In this document: positions 48,994 through 57,483 of the stretch, piece after piece
Layout: every line of letters begins with the position of its first letter
Position numbering within the stretch: the first letter of the stretch is position 1
Assembly (NCBI GenBank): GCA_902826815.1
Contig: CADEGF010000046.1
Coordinates: 1,651 to 59,133 of the forward strand
Direction: 5' to 3'
DNA: 57,483 nucleotides
Origin: an uncultured Mycobacteriaceae bacterium
Lineage (GTDB): Bacteria > Actinomycetota > Actinomycetes > Mycobacteriales > Mycobacteriaceae
Program-made: the position numbers and the translations under genes
The notes under the pieces: model-generated
Databases searched by the model: none
What the model saw: only the letters and a program-made list of their open reading frames with translations
What the model was told of the DNA's origin: nothing

Positions 48994-49113
48994 GATGGGT
49001 GTCGCATCCAGCGCAAGCTGGTCGCCCTGGAAAACGTTCGCGGGCGCACCAAGGAGGACATGCCGGAGAACACGGCCATGCCTAGTATCGAAGTCGATCC
49101 TGATACCTACGGG
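48994..49113 (+). pseudogene. ureC: Relic of the urease alpha subunit (UreC) C-terminus
   Basis: One frame reads GCRIQRKLVALENVRGRTKE then DMPENTAMPSIEVDPDTYG, which resembles the UreC C-terminus (RxLVAVxNxRGxTKxDM, then PxIEVDPxTY). No other part of urease is visible, and the tail after DPDTYG is replaced by unrelated sequence. No ureA, ureB or accessory genes are near. A minus-strand frame over the same bases also looks protein-like, so the assignment is moderate. Confidence 0.5.
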
Positions 49114-49151
49114 GCACACGATCACGAAACACGCCAGCTACGCTCACCTCA

Positions 49152-49781
49152 GTGCTGATCGCGATAGAGGGTGTCGATGGTGCGGGCAAGCGCACGCTGA
49201 CCGACGGTTTGCGCGCCTGCTTCAAGGCCGACGGCAAGTCCGTCGCCAGCCTGTCGTTTCCGCGCTACGGGCAGTCGGCGTCGGCAGACATCGCCGCCGA
49301 GGCGCTGCACGGCGCCCACGGCGACCTCTCGACGTCGGTATACGCGATGGCTGTGCTGTTCGCGCTGGATCGTGCCGATGCCCGCGACGAGATCGCCCTG
49401 CTGAGGTCGCAGTACGACGTGCTGATCCTCGACCGCTATGTGGCGTCCAACGCGGCCTACAGTGCGGCGCGTCTACACCAGGACGCCGGCGGCAACGCGG
49501 TGGCGTGGGTGCGCGAACTCGAGTACGAACGACTGCGACTGCCCGCCCCCGACTGGCAGGTGCTCCTCGACGTGCCCATCGAACTGGCCGCCGAACGGGC
49601 CGAACACCGCGCCAACACCGAAGCCGACCGGACAAAGGACTCCTACGAGCGCGACGACGGGCTTCAGCGGCGTACCCGCGAGGTCTACTCGGGCCTTGCT
49701 GCCGCCGACTGGGGCGGGCGCTGGCTGGTGGCGGAACCGGACGTCGACGTGCCCGCACTGGCCGCGTTATTGATCGACTAG
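49152..49781 (+). CDS. tmk: Thymidylate kinase
   Basis: A 209-aa kinase equivalent to Rv3247c (214 aa). It begins VLIAIEGVDGAGKRTLTDGL (P-loop), with SFPRYGQSASADIAAEALHG, the DRYVASNAAYSAARLHQ motif and the LID region DRTKDSYERDDGLQ. It phosphorylates dTMP. The GTG at 49152 is 7 nt after TACGCT (49139-49144), so a leaderless start is likely. It is followed by mtrA after 48 nt. Confidence 0.95.
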   Translation: MLIAIEGVDGAGKRTLTDGLRACFKADGKSVASLSFPRYGQSASADIAAEALHGAHGDLSTSVYAMAVLFALDRADARDEIALLRSQYDVLILDRYVASNAAYSAARLHQDAGGNAVAWVRELEYERLRLPAPDWQVLLDVPIELAAERAEHRANTEADRTKDSYERDDGLQRRTREVYSGLAAADWGGRWLVAEPDVDVPALAALLID

Positions 49782-49803
49782 CCGACTCGCGGCGTTGCTA
49801 GCA

Positions 49804-49821
49804 GCGATTTATCGCTTTTTG
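49804..49821 (+). terminator. Hairpin with T-tract just before mtrA
   Basis: AGCGA (49804-49808), TTTA, TCGCT (49813-49817) followed by T5 resembles a short intrinsic terminator 9 nt before the mtrA ATG. The stem is only 5 bp. It could reduce read-through from tmk or lie in the mtrA leader. Confidence 0.35.
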
Positions 49822-49829
49822 GTGACACC

Positions 49830-50516
49830 ATGGACTCCATGAGGCAAAGGATTCTGGTCGTCGATGACGACCCTTCGCTCGCCGAGATGCTGACGATCGT
49901 GCTGCGCGGTGAAGGGTTCGACACCGCAGTCATCGGCGACGGTACCCAAGCGCTGACGGCCGTACGTGAGCTGCGGCCCGATCTGGTCCTGCTGGACCTG
50001 ATGCTGCCCGGCATGAACGGGATCGACGTGTGCCGCGTGCTGCGCGCCGACTCCGGTGTGCCGATCGTGATGCTGACCGCCAAGACCGACACCGTCGACG
50101 TGGTGCTCGGCCTGGAATCCGGCGCCGACGACTACGTGATGAAGCCGTTCAAGCCGAAGGAGCTGGTGGCGCGCGTGCGGGCCCGGCTGCGCCGCAATGA
50201 AGACGAGCCCGCGGAAATGCTGTCCATCGCCGACGTCGACATCGACGTGCCCGCACACAAGGTCACGCGGCAGGGCGAGCAGATTTCGCTGACACCGCTC
50301 GAATTCGACCTTTTGGTGGCGCTGGCACGCAAACCGCGGCAGGTGTTTACTCGTGATGTGCTACTCGAACAGGTGTGGGGCTATCGGCACCCGGCCGACA
50401 CCCGTTTGGTGAACGTGCATGTCCAACGTTTGCGGGCCAAGGTCGAGAAGGATCCTGAGAATCCGCAAGTTGTGCTGACTGTTCGAGGAGTGGGATACAA
50501 GGCCGGACCTCCGTGA
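49830..50516 (+). CDS. mtrA: Response regulator MtrA
   Basis: A 228-aa OmpR-type regulator, nearly the same as Rv3246c as I recall it. The receiver domain has [15 protein letters not shown], phospho-acceptor Asp56 ([13 protein letters not shown]) and ADDYVMKPF; the winged helix has [19 protein letters not shown] and [11 protein letters not shown] at the end. It controls cell-division, dnaA and cell-wall genes and is essential in many mycobacteria. ATG 49830 gives MDSMRQRIL as in other species. Confidence 0.98.
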   Translation: MDSMRQRILVVDDDPSLAEMLTIVLRGEGFDTAVIGDGTQALTAVRELRPDLVLLDLMLPGMNGIDVCRVLRADSGVPIVMLTAKTDTVDVVLGLESGADDYVMKPFKPKELVARVRARLRRNEDEPAEMLSIADVDIDVPAHKVTRQGEQISLTPLEFDLLVALARKPRQVFTRDVLLEQVWGYRHPADTRLVNVHVQRLRAKVEKDPENPQVVLTVRGVGYKAGPP

Positions 50517-50565
50517 GTTTTCGCGGCTCAGCCGCGGGCGTGACCTTGCCCCCCCGGCGGTCGCC

Positions 50566-52224
50566 GTGATCTTCAGCTCGAGGCGGCGGATTCATCGGCG
50601 TTCTGCACCACTGGTACGCGGATTGGGTGCGCTGGGTCGGGCATTGAGCCTTGCGTGGCGTCGTTCCCTGCAGTTGCGGGTGGTGACGCTGACGCTCGGG
50701 CTGTCATTGGCTGTCATCCTGGTGCTCGGCTTCGTGCTGACGAGTCAGATCACCGATCGCATCCTCGAGGTGAAGGTGCGCGCGGCCACCGAGGAGATCG
50801 AACGGGCCCGCAACACCGTCAGCGGCATCGTCGGTGGCGAGGAGACCCGGTCGCTGGACAGCAGTTTGCAGTTGGCGCGCAACACACTCATCGATCGCAA
50901 GGCCGATGCGGGCGCCGGGCTGGCGGGCGCCTTCGACGCGGTCCTCGTCGTTCCCGGTGACGGGCCGCGGGCGGCGACGGCGGCAGGACCCGTCGCGCAG
51001 ATTCCCGACGCGCTGCGAGACTTCGTGAAGGCGGGCCAGGTCAGCTACCAGTACGCGACGGTGCGTACCGAAGGATTCTCCGGGCCCGCGCTGATCGTCG
51101 GCACCCCGACTCCATCTTCGACGTCAACCGTCACCAACCTCGAGCTGTACCTCATCTTCCCGCTGAACAACGAGGAATCCACCATCTCGCTGGTGCGCGG
51201 AACGATGGCGACCGGCGGGGTGGTGCTGCTGCTCATGCTCGCCGCCATCGCGTTGATCGTCGCCCGCCAGATCGTGCTGCCGGTGCGGTCGGCATCGCGG
51301 ATCGCCGAACGCTTCGCAGAAGGCCACCTCACCGAACGGATGCCGGTGCGCGGCGAGGACGATATGGCGCGGCTGGCGGTGTCGTTCAACGATATGGCCG
51401 AAAGCCTTTCGCGGCAGATCACCCAGCTCGAGGAGTTCGGCAACCTGCAACGCCGCTTCACCTCCGACGTCAGCCACGAGCTGCGCACCCCGCTGACGAC
51501 GGTGCGGATGGCCGCCGACCTGATCCACGATCACAGCGACGCGCTCGAGCCGGCGCTGCGGCGGTCGACCGAGCTGTTGGTCAGCGAGCTGGACCGCTTC
51601 GAAATGCTGCTCACCGACCTGCTCGAGATCTCCCGGCACGACGCCGGTGTCGCCGAGCTGTCCGTCGAGGCCGTCGACCTGCGTGACACCGTGCAAAGCG
51701 CACTCGACAACGTCGGCCACCTCGCTGGCGACGCCCAGATCGAAGTCATCGTCGACATGCCGGAAGCGGAGGTCATCGCCGAGGTGGATCCGCGCCGGGT
51801 GGAACGCATCCTGCGCAACCTGATCGCCAACGCCATCGACCACGCCGAGCGCAAGCCGGTGCGGATCAGGATGGGCGTCGACGAAGACACCGTCGCGGTC
51901 ACCGTGCGCGACTACGGCGTCGGACTGCGTCCCGGCGAGGAGAAGCTGGTGTTCAGCCGGTTCTGGCGGTCCGATCCGTCGCGGGTGCGCCGCTCCGGCG
52001 GTACCGGGCTCGGTCTGGCGATCAGCATCGAGGACGCCCGCCTGCACCAGGGCCGACTCGAGGCGTGGGGTGAGCCGGGCAAGGGCGCATGTTTCCGGCT
52101 GACGCTGCCGTTGGTGCGCGGCCACAAGGTGACGACAAGCCCACTTCCACTGAAACCGGTTGGGCGGGAGCGCAAGTCACGGGGGTCGACGATGCCGCGA
52201 CAACCGGCGGGAGAAAGCGTGTGA
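50566..52224 (+). CDS. mtrB: Sensor histidine kinase MtrB
   Basis: A 552-aa kinase for MtrA. Two transmembrane helices (about 38-62 and 205-228) flank an extracellular domain of about 140 residues; then HAMP ([19 protein letters not shown]), the dimerisation H-box [18 protein letters not shown], and the ATP domain with [22 protein letters not shown] and GTGLGLAIS. The stop overlaps the lpqB GTG (GTGA). It equals Rv3245c. Confidence 0.97.
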   Translation: MIFSSRRRIHRRSAPLVRGLGALGRALSLAWRRSLQLRVVTLTLGLSLAVILVLGFVLTSQITDRILEVKVRAATEEIERARNTVSGIVGGEETRSLDSSLQLARNTLIDRKADAGAGLAGAFDAVLVVPGDGPRAATAAGPVAQIPDALRDFVKAGQVSYQYATVRTEGFSGPALIVGTPTPSSTSTVTNLELYLIFPLNNEESTISLVRGTMATGGVVLLLMLAAIALIVARQIVLPVRSASRIAERFAEGHLTERMPVRGEDDMARLAVSFNDMAESLSRQITQLEEFGNLQRRFTSDVSHELRTPLTTVRMAADLIHDHSDALEPALRRSTELLVSELDRFEMLLTDLLEISRHDAGVAELSVEAVDLRDTVQSALDNVGHLAGDAQIEVIVDMPEAEVIAEVDPRRVERILRNLIANAIDHAERKPVRIRMGVDEDTVAVTVRDYGVGLRPGEEKLVFSRFWRSDPSRVRRSGGTGLGLAISIEDARLHQGRLEAWGEPGKGACFRLTLPLVRGHKVTTSPLPLKPVGRERKSRGSTMPRQPAGESV

Positions 52225-53978
52225 AGCGCGTGCTCGCCGTCGTCTCGGCGTGCGCCATGGTGTTGGCCGGATGTGCCGGTGTGCCGAGTTCTTCTGCGCC
52301 GCAGGCCATCGGGACCGTCGACCGGCCCGCACCACCCAGCCTGCCGAAGCCGACGCCTGACATGGATCCCGACGTGTTGTTGCGGGAGTTCCTCAAGGCC
52401 ACCGCCGATCCGTCGAACCGCCATCTTGCCGCAAGGCAGTTCCTGACCGAATCGGCATCCAACAGCTGGGACGATGCAGGTAGCGCGTTGCTGATCGACA
52501 GGGTGGTCTTTGTCGAAACCAGGGCGTCCGAACGTGTTTCGGTCACCATGCGAGCCGACATCCTTGGCTCGCTGTCCGATATCGGGGTGTTCGAGACCGG
52601 TGAGGGCGCACTGCCCGACCCTGGCCCGATCGAGCTGGTGAAAACCTCCGGCGGCTGGCGCATCGACCGGTTGCCGAACGGGGTTTTCCTTGACTGGCAA
52701 CAGTTTCAGGAGACCTATAAGCGCAACACCCTGTATTTCGCCGACCCGACGGGCAAGACCGTGGTGCCCGATCCGCGCTATGTCGCGGTGTCCGATTCCG
52801 ATCAGCTGGCCACCGAACTCATCACGAAGCTGATCGCGGGCCCGCGTCCCGAGATGGCCAACACCGTGCGCAACCTGCTCGGGCCGCCGCTGAGGCTGCG
52901 CGGGCCGGTTACCCGTGCCGACGGCGGCAAGATGGGCGTCGGCCGCGGCTACGGCGGTGCGCGTATTGATCTGGAGAACCTGTCGACCACCGATCCACAC
53001 AGCCGACAACTGCTTGCCGCGCAAATTATTTGGACGTTGTCGCGGGCGGGCATCAACGGGCCGTATGTCATCAACGCCGACGGAGCCGCGCTGGACGACC
53101 GATTCGCCGACGGCTGGCAGACCTCAGACGTGGCGGCCACCGACCCCGGCGCGGCCGACGGTGCCGCCGCCGGGCTGCACGCTCTCGTCGACGGCTCGCT
53201 GGTCGCGCTCGACGGTCAGCGGGCGCCAAGGGTGCCCGGCCCGTTCGGTGCGACACCCAATCAGACGGCGGCCGCCGTATCGCGCAACGGGCAGGAGGCG
53301 GCATCGGTGGTGACGCTGAATGCGGGTGCACCGGATATGGCGTCCTCGCTGTGGGTCGGTCCGATCGGCGGAAATCCGTTGCAGGCCATGGACGGCCACA
53401 CGCTGTCGCGGCCGACGTGGTCGCTGGACGACGCGGTCTGGGTGGTCGTCGACGGCAACAATGTGGTGCGCACGGTCCAGGACGCATCCGGGCAGCCGGG
53501 TCGGATCCCCGTCGACTCCACGGCGGTGTCCACCCGATTCCCAGGGCCGATCGCCGACCTGCAGCTGTCACGCGACGGCACGCGCGCGGCGATGGTCATC
53601 GAGGGCCAGGTGATCCTCGTCAGCGTCGAGCAGACACCCGGCGGCGGCTACGCGCTGACCTACCCCCGTCGGCTGGGTTTCGGGCTGAAGAACACGGTGG
53701 TGTCGCTGGCCTGGCGCACCGGGGACGACATCGTCGTCAGCCGCACCGATCCACAGCATCCGGTGTCCTACGTCAACCTCGACGGGGTGAACTCCGACGG
53801 CCCGAGTCGCAACCTTCTGATGCCGGTCGGCGGCGTCGCCGCCAACCCGTCGACGGTGTACGTCGCCGATGCCCGCGGCATCCTGCAGCTGTCGGGTTCG
53901 GCTGCCGACAGCGACCCACGCTGGGTCGAGGTCCGGCCGCTGATGACGCCAGGCGCGATACCCGTTCTTCCCGGCTGA
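52221..53978 (+). CDS. lpqB: Lipoprotein LpqB
   Basis: A 585-aa lipoprotein (Rv3244c, 583 aa). The signal [18 protein letters not shown] ends with lipobox Cys18. A GerMN-like domain lies around 195-330 ([17 protein letters not shown] and ARIDLENLS), followed by a beta-propeller-like part up to the end. LpqB interacts with the MtrB extracellular domain and modulates MtrA activation. GTG 52221 overlaps the mtrB stop. Confidence 0.97.
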   Translation: MKRVLAVVSACAMVLAGCAGVPSSSAPQAIGTVDRPAPPSLPKPTPDMDPDVLLREFLKATADPSNRHLAARQFLTESASNSWDDAGSALLIDRVVFVETRASERVSVTMRADILGSLSDIGVFETGEGALPDPGPIELVKTSGGWRIDRLPNGVFLDWQQFQETYKRNTLYFADPTGKTVVPDPRYVAVSDSDQLATELITKLIAGPRPEMANTVRNLLGPPLRLRGPVTRADGGKMGVGRGYGGARIDLENLSTTDPHSRQLLAAQIIWTLSRAGINGPYVINADGAALDDRFADGWQTSDVAATDPGAADGAAAGLHALVDGSLVALDGQRAPRVPGPFGATPNQTAAAVSRNGQEAASVVTLNAGAPDMASSLWVGPIGGNPLQAMDGHTLSRPTWSLDDAVWVVVDGNNVVRTVQDASGQPGRIPVDSTAVSTRFPGPIADLQLSRDGTRAAMVIEGQVILVSVEQTPGGGYALTYPRRLGFGLKNTVVSLAWRTGDDIVVSRTDPQHPVSYVNLDGVNSDGPSRNLLMPVGGVAANPSTVYVADARGILQLSGSAADSDPRWVEVRPLMTPGAIPVLPG

Positions 53979-54064
53979 ACCGTGGCTCTTTCGCCGTTGG
54001 GCAGACAAATCGTCTTCGGTGTCCTTTGCTGGTTGCAAGGCCCAGCCCGCCGAAAGGATTCACC

Positions 54065-54505
54065 ATGCCGTTCGATGATTTGCAGGTTCCCCGACAACAC
54101 GTGATTCGCGGTGCCGGCCTCGTGCTGACCGCAGGCGCGCTCGCGGCGTGCGGCTCAACGGAGGAGAAATCCGCGGCGTCCGCCGAGTCGTCGTCGGCGC
54201 CCGCCGAGTCGCCCGCCGCCGCGCCGGGCGGAGCCATCGCCAAGACGGCGGACGTACCCGTCGGCTCAGGGGTGATCGTCGATGACGTCGTGATCACCCA
54301 GCCCGCGGCAGGCGAGTTCAAGGGGTTCTCGTCGAGGTGCACGCACAAAGGGTGCACGGTGAACAAGGTTGCCGACGGCACCATCGACTGTCCGTGCCAC
54401 GGCAGCAAGTTCAACCTGGACGGTTCGGTCGCCAACGGGCCCGCCACCGAACCGCTTGAGGCGAAAGCCGTCGCGGTCCAAGGCGATTCGATCGTGCTGG
54501 TCTGA
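54065..54505 (+). CDS. Rieske [2Fe-2S] lipoprotein
   Basis: A 146-aa protein. The N-terminus has an Arg-rich leader and hydrophobic run (GAGLVLTAGALAAC) with lipobox Cys29; an Ala/Ser/Pro/Glu linker follows. The Rieske domain (about 65-146) has CTHKGC and CPCHGSKF, each with Cys and His ligands. It is an exported electron-transfer protein of unknown partner. CCGAAAGGA (54048-54056) precedes the ATG. It lies between lpqB and the ArsR-type gene. Confidence 0.9.
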   Translation: MPFDDLQVPRQHVIRGAGLVLTAGALAACGSTEEKSAASAESSSAPAESPAAAPGGAIAKTADVPVGSGVIVDDVVITQPAAGEFKGFSSRCTHKGCTVNKVADGTIDCPCHGSKFNLDGSVANGPATEPLEAKAVAVQGDSIVLV

Positions 54506-54546
54506 CGCTCGCCGGCCTCGGTCTGGCTGTCCGCGCGACTCCGGCA

Positions 54547-54592
54547 TTGACAACCCCACCCGGGGGAATCTATTTTGTAATTATGCGAAATA
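54547..54592 (+). promoter_or_regulatory. Promoter and palindromic operator of the arsR-phzF-ocd operon
   Basis: TTGACA (54547-54552), 18 nt, TATTTT (54571-54576) is a clear promoter, with perfect -35; the ATG at 54583 is 6 nt after the -10, so mRNA is leaderless. TATTTTG (54571-54577) and CGAAATA (54586-54592) form a 22-nt imperfect palindrome over the -10 and the start codon, a typical ArsR-family autorepression site. Confidence 0.6.
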
Positions 54593-54915
54593 GCGAACCG
54601 GTGGATCATTCCTCCGAGCTGCTCAAGGTGATCAAGGCTGTCTCCAGCCCGGTGCGACTCGAGATCCTCTCCCTGCTGAAGGACCCGACAGGGAACTTCC
54701 CGCCGCAGACCGACGGTGACCTCATTCGCGACGGCGTGTGCGCCGACTTCATCCGCGACAAGGTGGGGATCGCGGCGGCGACGGCGTCGCGCCACCTGAC
54801 GCTGCTGACCGAGGCCGATCTGCTGATCGCGACGCGTAGGAAGAACTGGACGTTCTATCGCCGCGACGAATCGGCGATCAAGCGGTTCACCGAATCTCTC
54901 AAGAAGCAGTTGTGA
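54583..54915 (+). CDS. ArsR-type winged-helix regulator
   Basis: A 110-aa regulator with SSPVRLEILSLLKD as first helices and VGIAAATASRHLTLLTEADL as recognition region, then the wing RRKNWTFYRRDE. An insert between helices (PTGNFPPQTDGDLIRDGVCADF) is longer than in SmtB-type metal sensors, and no metal-binding Cys or His motif is clear, so the ligand is likely organic or unknown. It heads the operon, followed by phzF after 12 nt. Confidence 0.87.
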   Translation: MRNSEPVDHSSELLKVIKAVSSPVRLEILSLLKDPTGNFPPQTDGDLIRDGVCADFIRDKVGIAAATASRHLTLLTEADLLIATRRKNWTFYRRDESAIKRFTESLKKQL

Positions 54916-54927
54916 GGAGTGAATCCG

Positions 54928-55791
54928 GTGAAACTCGAATACAGCCACGTCGACGTGTTCAGCCGAGTTCCGTTCGGCGGCAACAGCCTGCCGGTCTTTC
55001 CCGACGCTGCGGATCTCGATGCAAAACAGATGCTGCGGATCACTCAGGAGTTGAGGCACTTCGAAGCCATCTTCCTGGAGGCGACCGATGAGCCCGGCAC
55101 CGTGCGGGCCAGGATCTTCGACCTCTTCGAGGAACTGCCCTTCGCCGGGCACCCGATCATCGGGGCGGCGGCCGTGCTGCACAACCGGTCGGGTGCCGCA
55201 GATGCACAACGCTGGCGGTTTCAATTATCGACCAAGGCAGTCGAAATCACGACCGAGAGAACAGGTGACGGGTATTCCGGTTGGCTGAACCAGGGCACCC
55301 CGGACTTCCTTGGGGCGATCGATGACCGCGGTCAGATCGCGCGCGCGTTCAATCTCGGACCAGAGGATCTCGACCCGAACCTACCGATGGAAGTGGTCAG
55401 CACCGGGCTTCGCTATCTGATCGTTCCTGTTCGGCCCGGCGTTCTGGCGCGGGCCAGAATCTCGCAAGACATCACCGAGTTACTGCAGGGCTTCGGCGCG
55501 CAGTTCGCGGTCCTGCTCGATGAAGCCGCGGTAGAAGTGCGGCACTGGAACAACGACGGGGTGATCGAGGATGTGGCAACGGGTAGCGCCGCGGGTACCA
55601 TCGGCGCCTACCGGCTACGTCATGGAATGGTCAGCGGCGGTGAGTCATTCACGTTGAACCAGGGTCGCTTCACCGGTCGACCCAGCGAGCTGTACGTACG
55701 CCCCGAAGGCAGCCCGAGTCACGTCGAAACGGTCAGCGTGGGCGGCGACGTTTCCTTCGTCGGACACGGAACGATCGCGGCCCGGCCATGA
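54928..55791 (+). CDS. PhzF-family isomerase/epimerase
   Basis: A 287-aa protein of the diaminopimelate-epimerase fold, PhzF family. The start VKLEYSHVDVFSRVPFGGNSL, the catalytic Glu in LRHFEAIFLE (about 46), FEELPFAGHPIIGAAAVL and VIEDVATGSAAGTIGAYRL are typical. PhzF isomerises trans-2,3-dihydro-3-hydroxyanthranilate, but most members act on other, unknown substrates. GAGGAG (54914-54919) stands 8 nt before GTG 54928, preferred over the GTG at 54919 that lies inside this site. The stop overlaps the next gene by ATGA. Confidence 0.9.
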   Translation: MKLEYSHVDVFSRVPFGGNSLPVFPDAADLDAKQMLRITQELRHFEAIFLEATDEPGTVRARIFDLFEELPFAGHPIIGAAAVLHNRSGAADAQRWRFQLSTKAVEITTERTGDGYSGWLNQGTPDFLGAIDDRGQIARAFNLGPEDLDPNLPMEVVSTGLRYLIVPVRPGVLARARISQDITELLQGFGAQFAVLLDEAAVEVRHWNNDGVIEDVATGSAAGTIGAYRLRHGMVSGGESFTLNQGRFTGRPSELYVRPEGSPSHVETVSVGGDVSFVGHGTIAARP

Positions 55792-56777
55792 CCGAAACAC
55801 TCATCGACGCCGAAACCATCCGCGCCAGCGTGACATTCGAGGATCTGGTCGAGCCGGTGTCGCGAGCATTCGCCGAATCGAGTGCGGGCTTCGCCGACAA
55901 CGGGATGGTCGTGATGCACCCCGCGCAGCGCCGTGAGCTGGGCGATGTCTACGTCAAGACCGGCACCCTGCGCGGTCACGACGTCTATATCGTCAAGGTG
56001 TCACCCTGGTTCAGCTGCAACGCCGAGCGTGGGCAACCCCAAGGTGGATTCGTCGCCGTATTCGACAGCGCCACAGGGCGAACGCTCGCTCTCCTGCACG
56101 ACGAGCACTTCCTGTCCGACATCCGGACCGCCGCGGCAGGCGCGGTCGCCGCGCGAGTACTCGCGCCGTCGACAGTCGCTACTGCTGCGGTGCTCGGCTC
56201 GGGAGTGCAAGCCTATTGGCAGCCCTTGGCGCTCTATCGGGAACGGCCCTTCGCCACCCTGGTGATCTGGGCGCGTAGCGAGGAGAAACGCGAGACGCTC
56301 AGGACGCGCCTGAGCGAACGGCTGCCCGACGTGGACATCCGCTTGTCGTCGGATATCGAGCGCACCGTTCGCGGCGCCGATGTCCTGATCACCGCAACGC
56401 AAGCTCGTGAACCCCTCGTCGAGGGGGAATGGCTGCGCCGGGGCACACACATCACGGCGGTCGGCGCCGATGACGCAACCAAGTGTGAACTCGACGCTGT
56501 GGCGCTTCGACGTGGACGGGTCTTCGTCGATTCGCGGGAGACGGCCCGGGACAACGGCGACGTTCACCGAGCAATTCACACCGACCGCTATTCCATCGAG
56601 GAACTGTCCGGCGAACTCGGCGACGTGATTTCAGGGAAGACCGCAGGGCGGACGTCCGATGACGACATCACCATCGCCAAACTCGTCGGGATCGGGGCGC
56701 AGGACCTCGTCGCCGCGGAGGTGACGCTGGCGAAGCTGTCACCGGCGGGCGCAACACTGGCGGCGTGCTCGACCTGA
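55788..56777 (+). CDS. Ornithine cyclodeaminase/mu-crystallin family protein
   Basis: A 329-aa protein with YVKTGTLRGHDVYIVKVSPWF (substrate lysine region), LLHDEHFLSDIRTAAAGAVAARVLA and the NAD loop AAVLGSGVQAYWQPLAL. The end HITAVGADDATKCELDAVALRRGRV is conserved in the family, where an Asp is catalytic in true cyclodeaminases. Family members include cyclodeaminases, ketimine reductases and SbnB-type dehydrogenases; the substrate here is unknown. It overlaps phzF by 4 nt and comF by 13 nt. Confidence 0.9.
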   Translation: MTETLIDAETIRASVTFEDLVEPVSRAFAESSAGFADNGMVVMHPAQRRELGDVYVKTGTLRGHDVYIVKVSPWFSCNAERGQPQGGFVAVFDSATGRTLALLHDEHFLSDIRTAAAGAVAARVLAPSTVATAAVLGSGVQAYWQPLALYRERPFATLVIWARSEEKRETLRTRLSERLPDVDIRLSSDIERTVRGADVLITATQAREPLVEGEWLRRGTHITAVGADDATKCELDAVALRRGRVFVDSRETARDNGDVHRAIHTDRYSIEELSGELGDVISGKTAGRTSDDDITIAKLVGIGAQDLVAAEVTLAKLSPAGATLAACST

Positions 56778-57403
56778 TTCTCCCGCTGGAATGCGGCGGC
56801 TGCGGGGTCCCGGCGACCCGCTGGTGCGACGCCTGCACGCACCAGCTGCGGGTCCGCCCCGACGAACCACACGTCGTCACACCGCGCGTGCTGCCCGGCG
56901 TGCCCGTCTTCTCGCTCGGCCGCTATGCAGGCCCGCGCCGAAACGCGATCGTGGCGGTCAAGGAACACGGCCGCGCCGACCTGATCTCTCCGCTGGGCAC
57001 CGCGCTGCGCGGTGGGCTGCGGCAGCTGCTGATGTGGGGCGTACTGGACATGCCGCTCACCGTCGTGCCCGCGCCGACGCGCCGCTCAGCCGCCCGACGG
57101 CGCGGCGGCGACCCTGTCACCCGGATCGCGCTGGCCGCCACCTCGGGCGGTCGGGACGCGACGGTCGTTCAGGCGCTCCGGATGAAGGCCATGGTCCGCG
57201 ACTCGGTAGGACTGTCGGGCGCGGCGCGCCAGCGAAATGTCGCAGGTCAGGTAGCGCTGAAGCGGTCCGCGACGGTACCGGGGACCGAGGTGGTCGTGGT
57301 CGACGACATCGTCACCACCGGTGCGACGGCGGCCGAAGCGGTGCGCGTCCTGCAAACTTCCGGCGCCCGGGTGGTCGCCGTCTTAACCCTTGCGAACGCC
57401 TAA
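56765..57403 (+). CDS. comF: ComF-like phosphoribosyltransferase
   Basis: A 212-aa protein equal to Rv3242c. The N-terminal zinc ribbon has CGGCGVPATRWCDAC; the C-terminal PRTase domain has VVPAPTRRSAARRRGGDPV and the PRPP loop VVVVDDIVTTGATAAEA. ComF is a competence-linked helper of DNA uptake in Bacillus; its role in mycobacteria is not known. GTG 56765 lies inside the end of the cyclodeaminase-like gene. After it, 57404-57483 holds no visible gene and would lead to hpf in the M. tuberculosis order. Confidence 0.92.
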   Translation: MLDLILPLECGGCGVPATRWCDACTHQLRVRPDEPHVVTPRVLPGVPVFSLGRYAGPRRNAIVAVKEHGRADLISPLGTALRGGLRQLLMWGVLDMPLTVVPAPTRRSAARRRGGDPVTRIALAATSGGRDATVVQALRMKAMVRDSVGLSGAARQRNVAGQVALKRSATVPGTEVVVVDDIVTTGATAAEAVRVLQTSGARVVAVLTLANA

Positions 57404-57483
57404 CCCGGATTTTTCGCGAAACTTGCGCTCGGCGGTGTGTAGATATGCGAAAGCGCCTGTCCTGCAAGGAATAATTGGACTTC

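Noticed and set aside
44804-49151. Mobile element or prophage in the sahH-tmk interval
   Set aside because: No transposase, integrase, terminal inverted repeats or tRNA were seen; the region holds unrelated intact and decayed genes.

Overview
The window reads as the chromosome of a mycobacterium, most likely an environmental or rapidly growing species (Mycolicibacterium-like). The GC content is high. The gene order follows the M. tuberculosis H37Rv block from about Rv3292 to Rv3242c: lysine catabolism, sigF operon, accA3, sseA, maf, accE5/accD5, birA, purK/purE, fadE25, cpsA, rmlD/wbbL/manB, fbiA/fbiB, whiB2, pmmA/manA, alkB/rubredoxins, sahH, tmk, mtrA/mtrB/lpqB and comF. Identification rests on reading the translated proteins and on remembered family motifs; no database search was run.

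Layout. 1-3.1 kb: lysine degradation (2-oxoadipate dioxygenase hglS, Lrp-type regulator, lysine 6-aminotransferase). 3.1-7.6 kb: stress region with a membrane-anchored Mrr-like nuclease, usfY, a CsbD-family protein, topoisomerase IB, rsbW-sigF and a STAS protein. 7.8-16.7 kb: a MobA-like nucleotidyltransferase, an SDR, and the acyl-CoA carboxylase genes accA3, accE5 and accD5 around sufE-sseA and maf. A vapBC-type toxin-antitoxin pair is wedged between maf and accE5. 16.7-20.8 kb: PH-domain and GtrA membrane proteins, purK-purE-fadE25. 20.8-22.6 kb: a copper oxidase lipoprotein and a small secreted protein, where M. tuberculosis has the ctpC region. 22.7-27.8 kb: cell-wall assembly (LCP ligase CpsA, RmlD, WbbL, ManB). 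27.8-30.7 kb: F420 biosynthesis (fbiA-fbiB) with a Nudix gene. 31-37 kb: whiB2, DUF3499, then pmmA-SIS-manA-CDF transporter. 37-43.2 kb: FAD oxidoreductase, amino-acid permease, a DUF559 nuclease gene flanked by direct repeats, and the alkB-rubA-rubB-tetR alkane hydroxylase operon. 43.2-49.8 kb: sahH, then a decaying accessory island (frameshifted lipase, M20 amidohydrolase pseudogene, urease alpha relic; intact hemophore, TRIC and WrbA genes), then tmk. 49.8-57.4 kb: mtrA-mtrB-lpqB, a Rieske lipoprotein, a compact ArsR-PhzF-ornithine-cyclodeaminase operon, and comF.

How the genes work together. Lat and HglS would form part of a lysine to 2-hydroxyglutarate route. AccA3, AccD5 and AccE5 are the subunits of propionyl-CoA carboxylase. 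ManA, PmmA and ManB give GDP-mannose; RmlD and WbbL make and attach the rhamnose of the arabinogalactan linker, and CpsA is of the ligase family that attaches such glycans. AlkB receives electrons through the two rubredoxins. MtrAB-LpqB is the envelope and division two-component system.

No tRNA, rRNA, CRISPR array, insertion sequence or replication origin was seen. The most novel-looking items are the self-contained ArsR-PhzF-OCD operon with a palindrome over its start codon, the repeat-flanked DUF559 gene, the layered alkB promoter, and a large set of genes whose start codon lies 6-8 nt after a TANNNT element, which fits leaderless transcription.
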